In this document: one piece after another, positions 11,915 to 23,710 of the stretch
How the letters are laid out: the number at the start of each line of letters is the position of its first letter
Numbering within the stretch: the first letter of the stretch is position 1
Assembly: GCF_001680005.1 (NCBI RefSeq)
Contig: NC_033565.1
Location: forward strand, 1,699,959-1,763,958
DNA length: 64,000 bases
From: Plasmodium coatneyi
Taxonomy: Eukaryota; Apicomplexa; Aconoidasida; Haemosporida; Plasmodiidae
Direction: 5' to 3'
The notes under the pieces: generated by a model
What the model was told of the DNA's origin: nothing
What the model saw: only the letters and a program-made list of their open reading frames with translations
Databases searched by the model: none
Made by a program: the position numbers and the translations under genes

Positions 11915-12738
11915 TTATAAGTTGGACTTTTTGGTACATTTTTTCTTTGTTCTCCAGTAATAACATCCATAAGATCCTACTAATGATATGATCCAAATAA
12001 TGGACAACATGATCATGAGAACTGTGACTACCATTCCTGCAATTCTCAGCATCTGAGGGAAGTTAGGTTGCAGTTGGCTTCATCATGATTGCATAATACA
12101 TAGCTAATAAATAAAGAGCTGCAATTGCCAATATAAGCAATAACAAAGTCCAACCTCTATTTTTACGACAGGTACACTTCTTTAAAAATATGTTAAATTT
12201 GTCCTTTAAGGTGGTATTTCTTTTCCTGCATGTTTTATATGGTTCATTTAGGAAGGTGTTTCTAAAGGGGGGGTCTTCTTCATTATTATAACTTTTATGA
12301 TGAAATGGACTTTGCATGTGTGTTTTGGTGCGAGTTTCTCTTCTTATTGATGATCCTGTAGAGCTTGTACTGCTGTCATCTGAGGTGTCAAAACCGCTGG
12401 TCGTTGTTTCACCATACCGTGATGATGATGTGCTTATAGCAGTTACCTAAAAAAAAAAATGAGGTAAGGAAGGTTGTGTTAGGGGTGGTAGGATGGAAGG
12501 AAAGTTGTTAGGTAGGTGGGTGGTAGGATGGAAGGAAGGTTGTTAGGGGTGGAAATTTTTTTTTCTTTCCTTTTCTTCTATTTTCTACACACAAAAAAAA
12601 AAAGGAACCATAATAAATATATGTGCGCTAATTCTAAAAAATTTAACAACAGTTTCTATCCCTTACGTAGTTGGGATGTTGTGCCCAACAGATTAAAATG
12701 AAAGTTAATATTAAAATTCTCGAGAGGGGTGCCATCAT
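11915..12738 (-). pseudogene. 2TM-1: two-transmembrane putative exported protein, frameshifted
   Basis: Exon 1 (12735-12667, or from an ATG at 12738) encodes a hydrophobic signal-like peptide, MAPLSRILILTF...HPNY. Exon 2 starts at 12446. It carries an S/T-rich segment, SYNNEEDPPFRNTFLNE, a Lys/Arg/Cys-rich stretch and a first transmembrane helix (RGWTLLLLILAIAALYLLA). The frame stops at 12063. Immediately after, the +1 frame from about 12076 to 11915 encodes a second helix and a KKKCTKKSNL basic tail, matching the layout of 2TM-2. A frameshift between the two helices is therefore likely. A 47-nt intron at this point would not restore the frame. No canonical RxLxE/Q/D export motif is visible. 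I do not recognise the family name. Confidence 0.75.
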
Positions 12739-12862
12739 TTCGTTTTTGCTTTTGCTCCTCTTCTTCTTTTGTTTTTTCTGTTCTTTTTAAATATGAAGAA
12801 AATTTAAAAAAAAAGTGAATTTTTCTTTTTTTCTTTCTTTAATTTGGAAAATATTTTAATTT

Positions 12863-12916
12863 AAGTCGTTTGTAAAGTCGTTTGTAAAGCCGTTTGTGAA
12901 GTTGTTTGCGTGCGAG
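12863..12916 (-). promoter_or_regulatory. Tandem 12-bp motif upstream of 2TM-1
   Basis: Four imperfect copies of AAGTCGTTTGTA lie about 130 bp upstream of the 2TM-1 start. The reverse-complement form (CAAACGACTG, ACAAACAACTTC) recurs at 18023-18075 upstream of 2TM-2, with similar flanking A/T tracts. A promoter or 5' UTR role is inferred from this conservation. Confidence 0.5.
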
Positions 12917-13775
12917 GAATTTGATTGAATGTTTCTAATGATGAATGTGTAAATAAACTTTTCTTTCTGAATTAAAAATTAGAATGTCAACAATAATAAT
13001 AATATACATATATGTGGAAGGTGTTATGTAATAATTTGAAGCAAGTTGGGAAAAAAATTGATTCGAACATATATTTTATATTGCTTAAAAATTAGCTGAA
13101 ATGGTTCATATTTTTTTAAATAAAATAACCCACACTACTCAATTATATGTCGCACGTTCTGACGGTGTAGTAGGGCCTATTTGCTCAAATTCACAGATCA
13201 TAACTATGTATGTGCATATGCTTGCGGTCAAAAATTTTTTTTTCTTTCAACGTAGATATAATGGTGAAAAAAATGGAGCCTAAATTAGATCTCTTCCTCT
13301 ATACATTCATCTGGAAATATAGTGAATGCCCCCCTTCGCGTCCCCCTTGAATTTAAGTGTTGTTTATATTTTTACGGTTTTTAGGGGCAAATAATACATA
13401 TGTGTTGTTTTCCCAGAAAGGGGGTGTTGGTGGGGGCAGAGGAGTAGATGGAGTAATATTATTATGTAAAATATGGGCAAATAAAAATTTTTCCTTCCCT
13501 ATTGGAAAATGGAAATAATCATGGGAAAAAGAAAGTTTTACATGCACATGGTATATGTACAAAAAAAATTTACATATATATATAAGGAACAATTGCATTG
13601 AACTGTTAAATTTAACTATTGCATTTAACTGTAGGGAACAATTGCATTGAATTAATTAATGAATGAATGAATAATTAGTTTTTGTGGAATATTTTGTATG
13701 ATGAGTTTGCTCTAACAACATTGGGAATGTGACGTATTTAAGTGCTCTTACTTTGTTCTATTCTTTTCTATATGG

Positions 13776-14300
13776 TCCATATATATGGGACCATGGAATT
13801 CCCCAACATATATATATATGTGTGCGAGGGGAAAATCCCATATGAGGGGGCATCTATATGGAACATCCCATAAATATATATGTGTGGATAGGACGAAATA
13901 ACGAATAAGTAGAAGCTTATGTGTACAGTTTAGTGGCAAAAGTGGGAACAGTAATAGGGATGGGAAACACATTTCTCAAGGAGGGACTCCCACCTATTAG
14001 GGTCCACATATGTATGTGGGTAGAACATTCCACATATATGGTATATCTATGTGCGGAACATCCCCCATATATATATGTATGTGTGTGGGGGAGGGTAACG
14101 TCCCCCATACATATGTATGTAGGAGGGAACATCCCATATGGGACATCTATTTGTGGTGATCATCTAGGTGGGGCATCTATATGGTACATCCCATATATAT
14201 ATGTATGTGTGGGAGGGGAACATTTTCCATATATGGAGCATCCCATATAAAGGGGCATCTATATGGGGAACACCCCCCTTTAAAGGTGTGTGTAGAACCA
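13776..14300. repeat. Degenerate repeats around GGAACATCCCATATATATATG
   Basis: Imperfect units combine GGGACATCTATATGG, ACATCCCATATATATATGT and GTGTGGGAGGGGAAC over about 500 bp in intergenic DNA. They are unlike the pyrimidine repeats of the introns. The function is unknown. Confidence 0.75.
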
Positions 14301-15024
14301 CACATTACTTTTTGCTTCCCCATACAATATGGTACATATTTCCCCAAATGAGTGAAACCTTTGTATTCAGAATCCTTTCTTCAAACCCTTAAGGGGGAAC
14401 CCCTTATGGTAGGGAACCGTTATGGTGAATGATGTTCCTTGCAGCATATAAAGGGGGCATTAGTCACCTCCCCGCCCCTCTTCCTCCTTAGAATTATTCT
14501 TCAACAAAATGGAAAAAAAAAAAAAAAAAAAAAAAAAGCGGCACACAGGGATGAACAACAATTCATAGCGCGACCACATACACATAGGAACAACAATTTC
14601 AAGCAAACACAGATGAACAACAATTTCTAGAACGTACATATGCACACATACGCGTATGAATAGAACATAGAAGGGGGTGAGGGTGGGGGGATCGGAAGGA
14701 AGAAGTTCATTCACTGCTCATCAGTTTGATAAGACGAACGTTCCCAATTTCCTTTCTTTTTTAGTAAATACTCCTTTCTAATGAACTTTGTCCATAGTTC
14801 TACATATATGATAATATTATTATGTGTGCGACACATACATATATACATAATATATGAATGACTTATTTGTAAACATACTCACATCAAGCACAAAAAAAGG
14901 AAGAAAAAAAGGAGAAAAAAATGAGGAAGTTATCATATTACTAATACAACATAAATGAATAAAAGAAGGGGAGAGTGCATATATATCAACGAATACCATT
15001 ATTATTTTGGTAAGGTATTATTAT

Positions 15025-15066
15025 GGTAAAAGGGTGTGCATATGGTAAAGGGTGTAAATATGGTAC
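15025..15066 (+). repeat. 18-bp repeat, about two copies, upstream of KIR-4
   Basis: GGTAAAGGGTGTGCATAT-type units form a short version of the five-copy array upstream of KIR-3. The copy number differs between the two genes. Confidence 0.85.
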
Positions 15067-15715
15067 TTTTTTTAAACTTCTTTTTTTTTTTTTTTACATA
15101 TCATTTGCATAATTCCTCTGTGTGTATTATATATCCTCGTTTCATTTATTTTATGAATGTACAATTCGTAGTAGATATGGGTAAATGTACGTATTTAAAA
15201 GGGACGAAAAATGAATATTCCATACAGGGAATATACGCTGAATTGTATTAGCACATTTTTATAATCGTCCTTCACACACATAACAATAAAATATAAAATA
15301 AATAATATATATATTAAAATTTTTACCCAGCATAGGAAAAAATGGTATTCTTGTATACACAATTATGATGGTGTGTACATTTTAATATAATGTGCTATGA
15401 GCAATCACCTATATAATGCAATAAAATAATACATGGATATGGAATAGGGCATGCTGAAATATTCATTCATAGAGAAAATTTCTGCCCCCTTCGCCCCTTC
15501 TCTTTTTTTTTTGTATAACAATTGTAAGGGGGAAGGTAAAAAAAAATAATAATAATAATAATAATAATATAAAATATTGCATAATAAAGTACTTTCCAAT
15601 ATTATATTAATATTCCTATTCGGAATGTATGAATAATTCATGAACAGCACAACGAACATTTTATAACATATAAATTCAAATTTTACACATATACATAACA
15701 AACGTATAGGAAAAA

Positions 15716-17114
15716 ATGACAAAAGTAATAACCCCCCCCTTTTCATATATTTATTTCCATAAAATAAGGTGTATTCTAATGGTGTATATATAGCATTTTA
15801 TGTGCACAATGTAATAAACGGATGGGAGTATATTCACCTTACCAATTCCACATTTATAGGAAGAGTGTAGTGTGGATGCATTACCTTCTAGACGAGTATA
15901 TTCACATTTCAAGAATGGCGGACATACATGTAAAGATAGCAAATCTTGGAAAAACAGCATAGTGGAAATTGTGGGGGATAATTTGAGGGACAATACACGC
16001 GGTTCAGTTAACGATGAAGAAATTGCCAACGCTTGGTGTATTCTATCTAACGTGGAAACAAATGGGGGACAACCTTGTGAGAAGTTGTGCGACTTTTTTT
16101 ACTTCTGGTTGGGGGATATATTATCTGGCAATTTGAGTGGATGGACTTCATTAGAGAGCATTATGCCGCAAATATATACTAAATTGAGCGGTGGGCCCAA
16201 CAGCGGTCCATGTGCTAACACTTTTTTGAGCAGTAATATGGACACAACTTTCCTCAAGTATAGAAAAAAAGTCTTCGACTATTATTATGATTACCGAACC
16301 ATATGGAAAAAACTAAAGCAAAATGGCGACTCCTCTTGCACTACTGCATATGACACATACCTAACTGGAACTGCAGTTAATGGAGTTGATACAGATGGTG
16401 GAGCTGATGGTGCTTATAGAATGGTAAGTGCAAATTGTGGGAGTGATGGTGATGATTTCTGTAAAGAATTCTGGAATAAGAAGTTCAAAAGTAAAAGTAT
16501 CCCAGAACCATCAAAATTGAAAGAAAAGGCAACGTCCAAAGGAGAGGAACTTCCATCATCAGTCGAAGGGGAAGACGAAGAAAATCTGATTAATTGCTTC
16601 ATACAGGTGCTTTCAGGAATTGTTGCACCATCACCACAGGGTGATGGTGGAAGTGGTGTTGCCCCAATTGCCTCCTCCACAATAGGCACAATAATTGGAA
16701 TACCTGCCATTGCTCTTTTTTTATATAAGGTAATAATTACCACCAAAACCACTATATAAATATATATGAGTGTATATATATACATATATATATATAGTGC
16801 ATGTCTATATGACACTTCCCACATTCCTTCCTTCTCCCATCTCTTTTTTGCAGTATAATCTTTTACCTGATTGGTTACGGAACCAATTTGGGAATAGCAA
16901 CAGCGGTGGAAGGAACAGCAGAAAAGAAAGGAGATCCAGTGTACATCACTTTGATGACACATTAACAGATTCTTCTATAAAATATGGAACAGATTATTCC
17001 ACAACAACAAATTCCATAACCGATTCCATGACAGAATATTCTGCTCCACCATCCACAAGAAGAACAAATAATAAACAGACTCATCGGAAAAATATACGTT
17101 ATCAAAGTGTGTGA
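15716..17114 (+). CDS. kir: KIR-4: KIR variant antigen
   Basis: Exons: 15716-15724 (MTK), 15860-16729 and 16854-17114, phase 0 throughout, 379 aa. Exon 2 starts EECSVDALPSRRVYSHF and carries NAWCILS followed by CDFFYFWLGDIL, a KKVFDYYYDYR motif and spaced cysteines, the normal pir ectodomain. After an acidic/serine linker comes the helix ending ALFLYK. Exon 3 reads YNLLPDWLRNQFG, a basic stretch, an S/T-rich tail (TDYSTTTNS) and IRYQSV. The very short exon 1 was chosen because it is the last in-frame ATG before a GTAATA donor; similar three- and four-codon exons occur in KIR-7 and KIR-6. 2TM-2 lies about 1 kb downstream on the same strand. Confidence 0.9.
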
Positions 17115-18167
17115 CGTTGCATTGTTTGTAACACAACACAATACGCACATCTGGGATGTAACACATTGAATGTAACACTGAATTAAATTGATGTTTCCCC
17201 CTATGGAAGGAACAATAAATAACACAGCGCATACAGTTTATATATACAGTGTGTAAGAGAAGAAGGAAAGTAACACTTTACCTCCCTTCCTTTTCTTTCC
17301 TTCTTATTCCTTCCTTTTCCTTCGTTACATCTTAAAGCTTACTTCTTCCTTCTTTCCTTTTTCTTTTATTTTTCCTTCCTCCTATATTCCTTAAAAGAAG
17401 AAAGAACGAAAAAAAAAAATTATTAAAATAAAAAAAAGATAAAAAGGTCCCCCCCTCCAAAAAAAAAAAAAAGGGAAAAAAAAAGCTTCTACGACGTGCA
17501 CTACATATTTCCTAAAAAAAGAAAAAAAAACTAACATACTCCTTCCAACAACGTGCAAAAAATCGGACTCATCGCTTACTCATTCAATTCTATTGACCCA
17601 TTATATCGGAACATTAAAACAACAACAAAAATGTTAAACACAAACATGCATAATTGAAATATGCTCAAAATATGTGAACATAATTTGCTGCTCCTCCTCT
17701 TTCATTTCACACCGTTAGAAGAAGAAGGGAGGGAGGTAGTGTGGGGGCAACACATATATAATGTGAGAGAAAAAAGTGTTCACATTATTTATTTTTTTTT
17801 TTTTTTTCCTTCGCTCTCTTTTTGTAGAAGGAAAAAATACGAATAACTTGAGCTTAATTTTTTTGAAATAATGTAATTATGTAATTAAAATATGCTTTTT
17901 TTTAAAATTATGATTCTTCTTTATATATATTTTATTGTACGTTGTAATATATGATTTTATTTTAGAATGAAAAATACACTTACACCCATTCATCATTAAA
18001 AACATTCAATCATATGTGCACGCAAGCAACTTCCCAAACGACTGCACAAACAACTTCACAAACACTTTGTAATTTAAGAAAAAGAAAAAGATACACATTT
18101 TTTTTTTAAACTTTTCATTTTAAAGGAAAAAGAAAAAACAAAAAAAGGAAGCAAAAAAAAAAATAAA
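17115..18167. other. Intergenic region between KIR-4 and 2TM-2
   Basis: KIR-4 3' flank with long T/C-rich and A-rich tracts, then the 2TM-2 5' region. A repeated ACAAAC(R)ACTT motif at 18023-18075 parallels the one upstream of 2TM-1. No gene is supported. Confidence 0.6.
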
Positions 18168-19115
18168 ATGGCACCTCTAAAATATTTAATACTTATCCTT
18201 ACGCTGTACTGTTGGCCATATCCTAACTACGTATGACAATTACTACTGCATTTTTAGAATGCACATACATTCATTATAATTAACTCCTTTGCTCCTTATT
18301 AAAAATATAAAAAGAGAAAAGGAAAGGAAAAACAAAATGTTTCCACCACCATAACAACCCTTCCTTCCATCAACCAACTAACAACCTTCCTTCCATCTAC
18401 CACCCCTAACACTATCTTCCTTCCACGTACCACCTAACAACCTCTTCCTTTCACCTACCACCTAACAACTTTCCTTCCACCTACCACCCCTAGGAATCCA
18501 CCTACCACCCCTAGGAATCCACCTACCACCCACCAACCTAACAGCCTTCCTTACCTCTTTTCTTTTTAGGTTAGTGCATTAGGCACATATGATTCGTCAG
18601 ATGGAAGTGATTCAAGCGGTGAAGAATCAACAACAACAAGTGTTCGAACTGGTACAAGAACACAATTACCAAATCAATTACAGCATAGAAGTTATAATGA
18701 AGACGACCCTCCATATAAAAGAACTTTCTTGAATGAATCACCTCAAAATTCAAACTTAGGAACAAATTCATGTGATTTGTCACATAGAAGGAAGAACAAA
18801 AATACCATCTTGCGAGACAAATGTCGAAGGTTGTATAAAAAATGTAAATATGGAAAATTTAAACATAGAACCTTACTACTACTTCTATTAGGTATGGTAG
18901 CTCTATGTATACTTATTCTGTACTTCTGCAACCCCAGTATTGTGAATGTAGCAACTGCGCGAACTGTAGGAAAGGATGCTATAAATTGGGGTTACACAAT
19001 TCTGACAGCCCTAGGACTCCTTATGCTAATTCCACTAGTAGGATGTCACTATTTGCGAGCTCGAAAAAAATACATCAAAAGATCCAAATACAAAAAGTAT
19101 AAATACAAATTATAA
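18168..19115 (+). CDS. 2TM-2: two-transmembrane putative exported protein
   Basis: Two exons: 18168-18230 and 18570-19115, phase 0, 202 aa. Exon 1 encodes a hydrophobic signal-like peptide (MAPLKYLILILTLYCWPYPNY). Exon 2 contains an S/T-rich segment, HRSYNEDDPPYKRTFLNE (shared with 2TM-1) and a basic region. One helix (RTLLLLLLGMVALCILILYF), a short loop, a second helix around WGYTILTALGLLMLIPLVG and a Lys/Tyr-rich end follow. Two-exon genes with a signal-like first exon are typical of Plasmodium exported families. No canonical PEXEL is present; RTFLNE is a relaxed candidate. The intron (18231-18569) is filled with CCTTCCTTCCACC repeats like those in KIR and SICAvar introns. I cannot name the family with confidence. 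Confidence 0.85.
18340..18560 (+). repeat. Pyrimidine-rich repeats in the 2TM-2 intron
   Basis: Units of CCTTCCTTCCACCTACCACC and CCTAACAACC lie on the coding strand. The same repeat family, C/T-rich on the coding strand, occurs in KIR intron 2 and in a SICAvar intron. Confidence 0.85.
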
Positions 19116-21307
19116 ATACAAGTACAACTCTAAATACAAACTTATAAATTATAAGTTGTAAATACAAATTATAAGTTATAAATCCTACTCCAAATAGAAA
19201 ATTAAGTTCCAAATCGAAGTTGTATGTTGCACATTGGAAGTGTTTAAGTTGTAAAATGTGGAATTTTTTTTTTCGCTTATGATAATTACACATTAACATA
19301 AACACCTTCATACAACATAAAAAAAGAAGCAAAAAAACAAAGAAGGAAAGGATGGGGTAAAAAAAGGAAGAATGGTCATTTTTGCTCCTTTCGCTTACAC
19401 ACTGTATATATATATAAACTGTGTGCGGACTTTGCGTGGTGTTATTTATTGTTCCTTCCATAGGGGGGGGGGGGGGGATGAACTTTCCTTTTACAGGTGT
19501 TACATATAGGATGTTTGACGTGTTCTACACATTTAATGGTATGCATACTTACATATGTCCTTAAATAATATAAAGGAGAAAGAATACTCCTGCTTTCCGT
19601 CCCTCCAACTTCCCTTATATCCATAATAGTATCTGTAATAAACTACACTGCACTATGAATGACCACCCCACCTACCTTATATAAATTAAAAACGGACACA
19701 TGGCATGTCAAAAGTTCATTAAAGAATGTATATAAATGTGTGTGTTTTTTCGTAGAATGAAATGTGTATATGCTCAGTAATAGAAAAGGGGGAGAAGTGG
19801 GTAGTATTCGTACAGGTGCGTATGGAAAAAGTGGAAAAAATGAAATAAGTGGAAAAAAGTGTAAAAAAAGAACAGGCTTTTAGAAGTAGTTCATAGCATA
19901 GAGGAATTAAAAAAAAACAAAGTGTAAACAATTTGTTCCTAATCCTATAAGAATGGTAGGATGATCTGTGTATACTTAAATTTTTTCCCCTACAGACGGC
20001 AGCAATATTTCCTAATAGAAAGTAAAATATCACAGTTGTATAGAACATCATGGTACAATATCACAATTGTTCTGTGTACGTACAAAAGTGGAAGAAATAG
20101 TTGCTATAGTTTAACACTGTATTGCACAGAACTTGGTCCTAATGTTGGACAAACGAACTTGTCTTCTATCCTTCTATATTACATATTTTACGCTTTCCTT
20201 GGTAACATGTGCACAGTACGCAAATTACAATAAAAAAAAAAAATGTATACGTGCACATTAGTATAAATAATGTTCACTCACATATTATCTATAATGATCA
20301 TAAACTTCCATAAATGGAAAAATATATAAGTGATGGCAACAATTAACGTGTAGTGACGCGTATACATCCAAAATAATAATAACCCCACAGTATTCGTACA
20401 CTCCATATATATTGTGGCACCCTACAATATGGAGCCCATAGAACCTTCCCCGTGAACAATCCTTTGGAACATCCTTCCTTTGAAGACCCTTTTTTGAACA
20501 CTCTTCCTTAAGAACACTTTCCCTTTGAACCTTCCCCGTGAACAATCCTTTGAACCCCCTTCTTTGAACCCTTCCTTCAACCCCCCTCTGAACACCCTTC
20601 TTTGAACCTTTCCCGTGAACACTACCGAACTATTCCTATTTTTGTAGATGAACAATAAAAGTAAAAGAGCAAAAAACAGTTTTCATATGTATAAAAATAT
20701 AATATGGAATTGAAGAAGGAAAGAAGATCGGAAAGGTAGCTCAAAATGGCATATCATAATATGTGCATATATTTGTCTCCTTTTCGTAAATTAACATTAC
20801 TCTTTGCACTGCACTTTCCCCCCATCCCCCTTTAATTATTCCATAAACGTACTCTCTCACTATGAAATATAGATAAATATGTGTACACATTCAAAAAAGG
20901 GGGGAAAAGTGTTTTCTATACATATGAACTATTAAGTATTTACTCATAACTTCCTTAAAAAAACTCCTAACAGTAGTAAAATGCATAATTTAATATAATG
21001 TATATATATATGTGGTAAGAATTTTTCCTATACACAAGAAGGGAGGAAAAAATTATATATTCGTGCATATATATATATATATTTATAGTAGGTTATCATT
21101 ACTTGAAAAAATTAAACAACATATATATTATTATTGAAGAAACAAGAAGTAAAAAGTTTCATACACTTCCACATACCATACACTTACAATCATAAAGTGG
21201 GCAAATTTTCTGCATACATTCTTTATATTAAATATATAAATATATAAGCAATATTTGAAGTAAAAAATATATACAAAGAAATATATGTGTGTACACATAT
21301 AAAAAAG
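19116..21307. other. Intergenic region between 2TM-2 and KIR-5
   Basis: It begins with an AAATACAAATTATAA-type repeat (19085-19190) that overlaps the end of the 2TM-2 coding sequence. A run of 15 G (19463-19477), CCTTCC/TTTGAAC repeats (20440-20640) and the KIR-5 upstream region follow. A GATCGGAAAGGTAGCTCAAAA element near 20727 has relatives upstream of KIR-7 and KIR-9. No gene is supported. Confidence 0.6.
20436..20640. repeat. Degenerate repeats around GAACCTTCCCCGTGAACAATCC
   Basis: GAACCTTCCCCGTGAACAATCC occurs at about 20441 and 20529, with a diverged copy near 20603. The intervening sequence is rich in CTTTGAACACCCTTCC. The array is intergenic, with a period of about 80 bp. Confidence 0.75.
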
Positions 21308-23096
21308 ATGGCAGAGAAGGTAATCACCATTACAGGTTTGTCCCCCTTTTGTGTACAGTATAAAAGGAAGCATAATGAGCATGAAACATTTTATACATGC
21401 TGTCATGTAAAATAAAGGAAAAATATACATATATATATGTCCATATATATATATATACATATATATATAGACATGCATATTTATGTTTCACACATAACAC
21501 CCACCTCTGCAGACGTGTAATCTAGAATCAATTACTGAGTGGTTAACCTTAAATAACTCCTTTTATACAAATTTCGAGGGACACAGGGGAGGGGCTGGTG
21601 GTACAGAATTGAAGGAAAAATTACAGACTACCTGTTCGAACTGTACGAAAATTATTCAGGACTCCGCAAAAATCGACAACGCCTACTTATACGCATGTAT
21701 GCAGACTACAGAGGAGAGTTCCACAAGTGATAGGGCATCTTGCCGCTTCTTTTATTATTGGTTCGGCCATAAATACTGGAACTTCCTACAAGATAAACCA
21801 TTGTCAGATCTCCTGAATACAATTTACAGTACGTTGGGCACTTCCTTCACTAATAATAAGTGTGATTTCAAATATGAAGATCTTAAGGACAAAAAAAATG
21901 ACAAAACCATTTTCGACCACATGAAAATCATATTCGATTATTACCACGATTATAAGAAATTACCGAATTTACTAAGTACGTACAGTGGTGCCACTTGTGC
22001 GGAAGGGTGGTCAGAATATTGGACCACCCTTTCCACAGCTTGTGAGGCTATGAAGGAGAAGTGTAAAAAGGACGGGGATGGTGATCATAAGGACAAACCA
22101 TATTGTACCGACTTCAATAGTACCTATGCTGTACATTGTGCTACGGATAATCTCCCCCAAGAGATGGCGAAACTAATAACAAAGATCCAACGTGAAGCAC
22201 AAGCAGCGCAAGAAGCAGCATCCCTCGCAAGGTACGAAGCTGTACGTTCTGCTACTACAACGTCTTCCCTTTCTTCTATATTTGGCACCTTAGCAACAAT
22301 AGGTGCCCCTTTCCTTCTATATAAGGTAATAATTGCTCCTTCTAATTACAATTATAGTTAGAATTGAAATATTAAAAATATAATTCTCGTCCATCCATCC
22401 TCCTTAGACTCCTTTCCTTCCTTCCTCCTTACACCCTTCCTTTCCTTGCTTAGATCTGCTTCCTTCCTTCGTTCCACCCCTAATAACCCATCTACCACCA
22501 CCCTAACAACCCACCTACCACCTAACACAACCTTCCTTCGACCAACCACCCCCTAAAAACCTAACAACCTTCCTTCCACCTACCACCACCCGAAGAAGCA
22601 CCAACCACCTAGCAAACTAACAACCCACCTACCACGCTAAAAACCCACCTACCAGCCTAACAACCCACCTAACAACCTTCCTTCCACCAAGCACCCTAGC
22701 ACCCCTTCCTTCCACCTAACAACCCACCTACCACCACCACCACACTTACAACCTTCCTTCCATCAACCACCCCTAACATCACCTTCCTTCCACCCGACCA
22801 CCTAACAACACCTTCCTTCCCTTCAGTATAAACCATGGTCTTCTTGGTTTGGTAACCAGTTTTCTTCTGGAAATGGAGGAAGAAGCAGCAACAGAAGAAA
22901 GAGAAGATCAACGGGGCCTGACTTTGACACATTAACGGACGTCTCCACAGCAGATTCAAGCATAGTAGATTCCACAGAAATGTCTTCCATGTATGATAGA
23001 TCACCCAAAAGAGGAAAAAGAGCAGGAACAAATGCAAATAATATGAATACACCAGGTCATCACCAAAGAACGAATGTAGGCTATGGTCGGATGTAA
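21308..23096 (+). CDS. kir: KIR-5: KIR variant antigen
   Basis: Exons: 21308-21319 (MAEK), 21513-22325 and 22827-23096, phase 0, 364 aa. The exon 2 start, TCNLESITEWLTLNNSFYTNFEG, lacks the standard LPS motif. The core CRFFYYWFGHKYWNF, IIFDYYHDYK and later cysteines are normal for the family. The linker is a Gln/Ala-rich helix (QREAQAAQEAASLARYEAV) before the helix ending FLLYK. Exon 3 is the YKPWSSWFGNQF type, ending NVGYGRM, which differs from the YNLLP...RYQ type. Intron 2 is long (501 nt) and full of CCTTCCTTCCACC repeats. The gene converges on SICA-1, with 3' ends about 0.6 kb apart. Confidence 0.9.
22400..22826 (+). repeat. Pyrimidine-rich repeats in KIR-5 intron 2
   Basis: Repeated CCTTCCTTCCACC, CTACCACC and CTAACAACCCACC units are C/T-rich on the coding strand and end directly at the exon 3 acceptor. 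Confidence 0.9.
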
Positions 23097-23710
23097 CACC
23101 TCGAAGGGAAAGAGAAGGGAAGGGGAATGTTCTTGCTTCCCATCCCCCATCAGAGGAAGCATAAATGACCATCATGAAGCTTATATGCAGTGTAAGAAAA
23201 AAAAAAAAAGTAGACACTTCCTTTTTCTTTCCTTCCTTCTTTCCTTCCTTCTTTCTTTCTTTCTTTCCTTGATTCATTCATTTCCTTCTTTTTCCTTCCT
23301 TCTATGTGTTTGTTTGAATAAGCACATACGGGAAGAAGGTACTCCCAACGAAGGGCGCGAAAGAAAAAAAAAAAAAGGTATTGACCCTCACGAAAAAGTG
23401 TGTTTGTATTTTAAAAAAAACCAAAAAAAATTTATAAAGTCAAAATTTTTATAACAGAATGAATAAGCATTTTTTAATCTGCAATAAGAAAGGAATTTCC
23501 CCAAACAAGTCAGAATAAAGTGGGGAAGAAAATTGTTTTACTTTTCCCGGCTTATATTCATTACACATGAACATGTAAACACATTCATGCAATACAAAAA
23601 AAAAAAGAAGAAAATATTTACTACATCCTACACCAGGAATCTAAACTTGGAAGCTGTTCCTTAAGAATACCTTCCTTAGGAACAAAGTCTTCCTCCCTAA
23701 ACCCGGAATC
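23097..23710. other. Convergent 3' flanks of KIR-5 and SICA-1
   Basis: It contains a KIR 3' block (AGGAAGCATAAATGACCATC then AAGCTTATATGCAGTGTA, then an A-run and AGACACTTCC). The block is repeated at about 33400, 37330 and 59650. It also holds the untranslated remains of the SICAvar repeat tail (23640-23710), cut off by the SICA-1 stop codon. No other gene is present. Confidence 0.65.

Larger units (their letters stand above)
12739..15715. other. Long intergenic region between 2TM-1 and KIR-4
   Basis: No gene is supported in about 3 kb. It includes the 2TM-1 promoter side with four 12-bp direct repeats (about 12863-12916), GC-richer repeats (13776-14300), A and T homopolymers, and the KIR-4 upstream region with about two copies of the 18-bp repeat (15025-15066). 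ORFs here translate repeats. Confidence 0.6.

Noticed and set aside
11733..11996. 87-codon minus-strand ORF
   Set aside because: It overlaps the second helix of 2TM-1 in a different frame; the 2TM frame is supported by similarity to 2TM-2.
11984..12090. 47-nt intron (GTATTA...CTCAG) joining the two 2TM-1 frames
   Set aside because: The donor phase does not match the downstream frame and the length is below usual Plasmodium introns.
13917..14250. ORFs on both strands in the ACATCCC repeats
   Set aside because: Repeat translations with no exon context.
16414..16962. 182-codon ORF antisense to KIR-4
   Set aside because: Shadow of the KIR-4 exon 2/exon 3 region on the opposite strand.
19463..19477. 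Run of 15 G as a possible functional element
   Set aside because: Rare in this AT-rich genome but isolated, with no repeat or gene context; could be a sequencing artefact.
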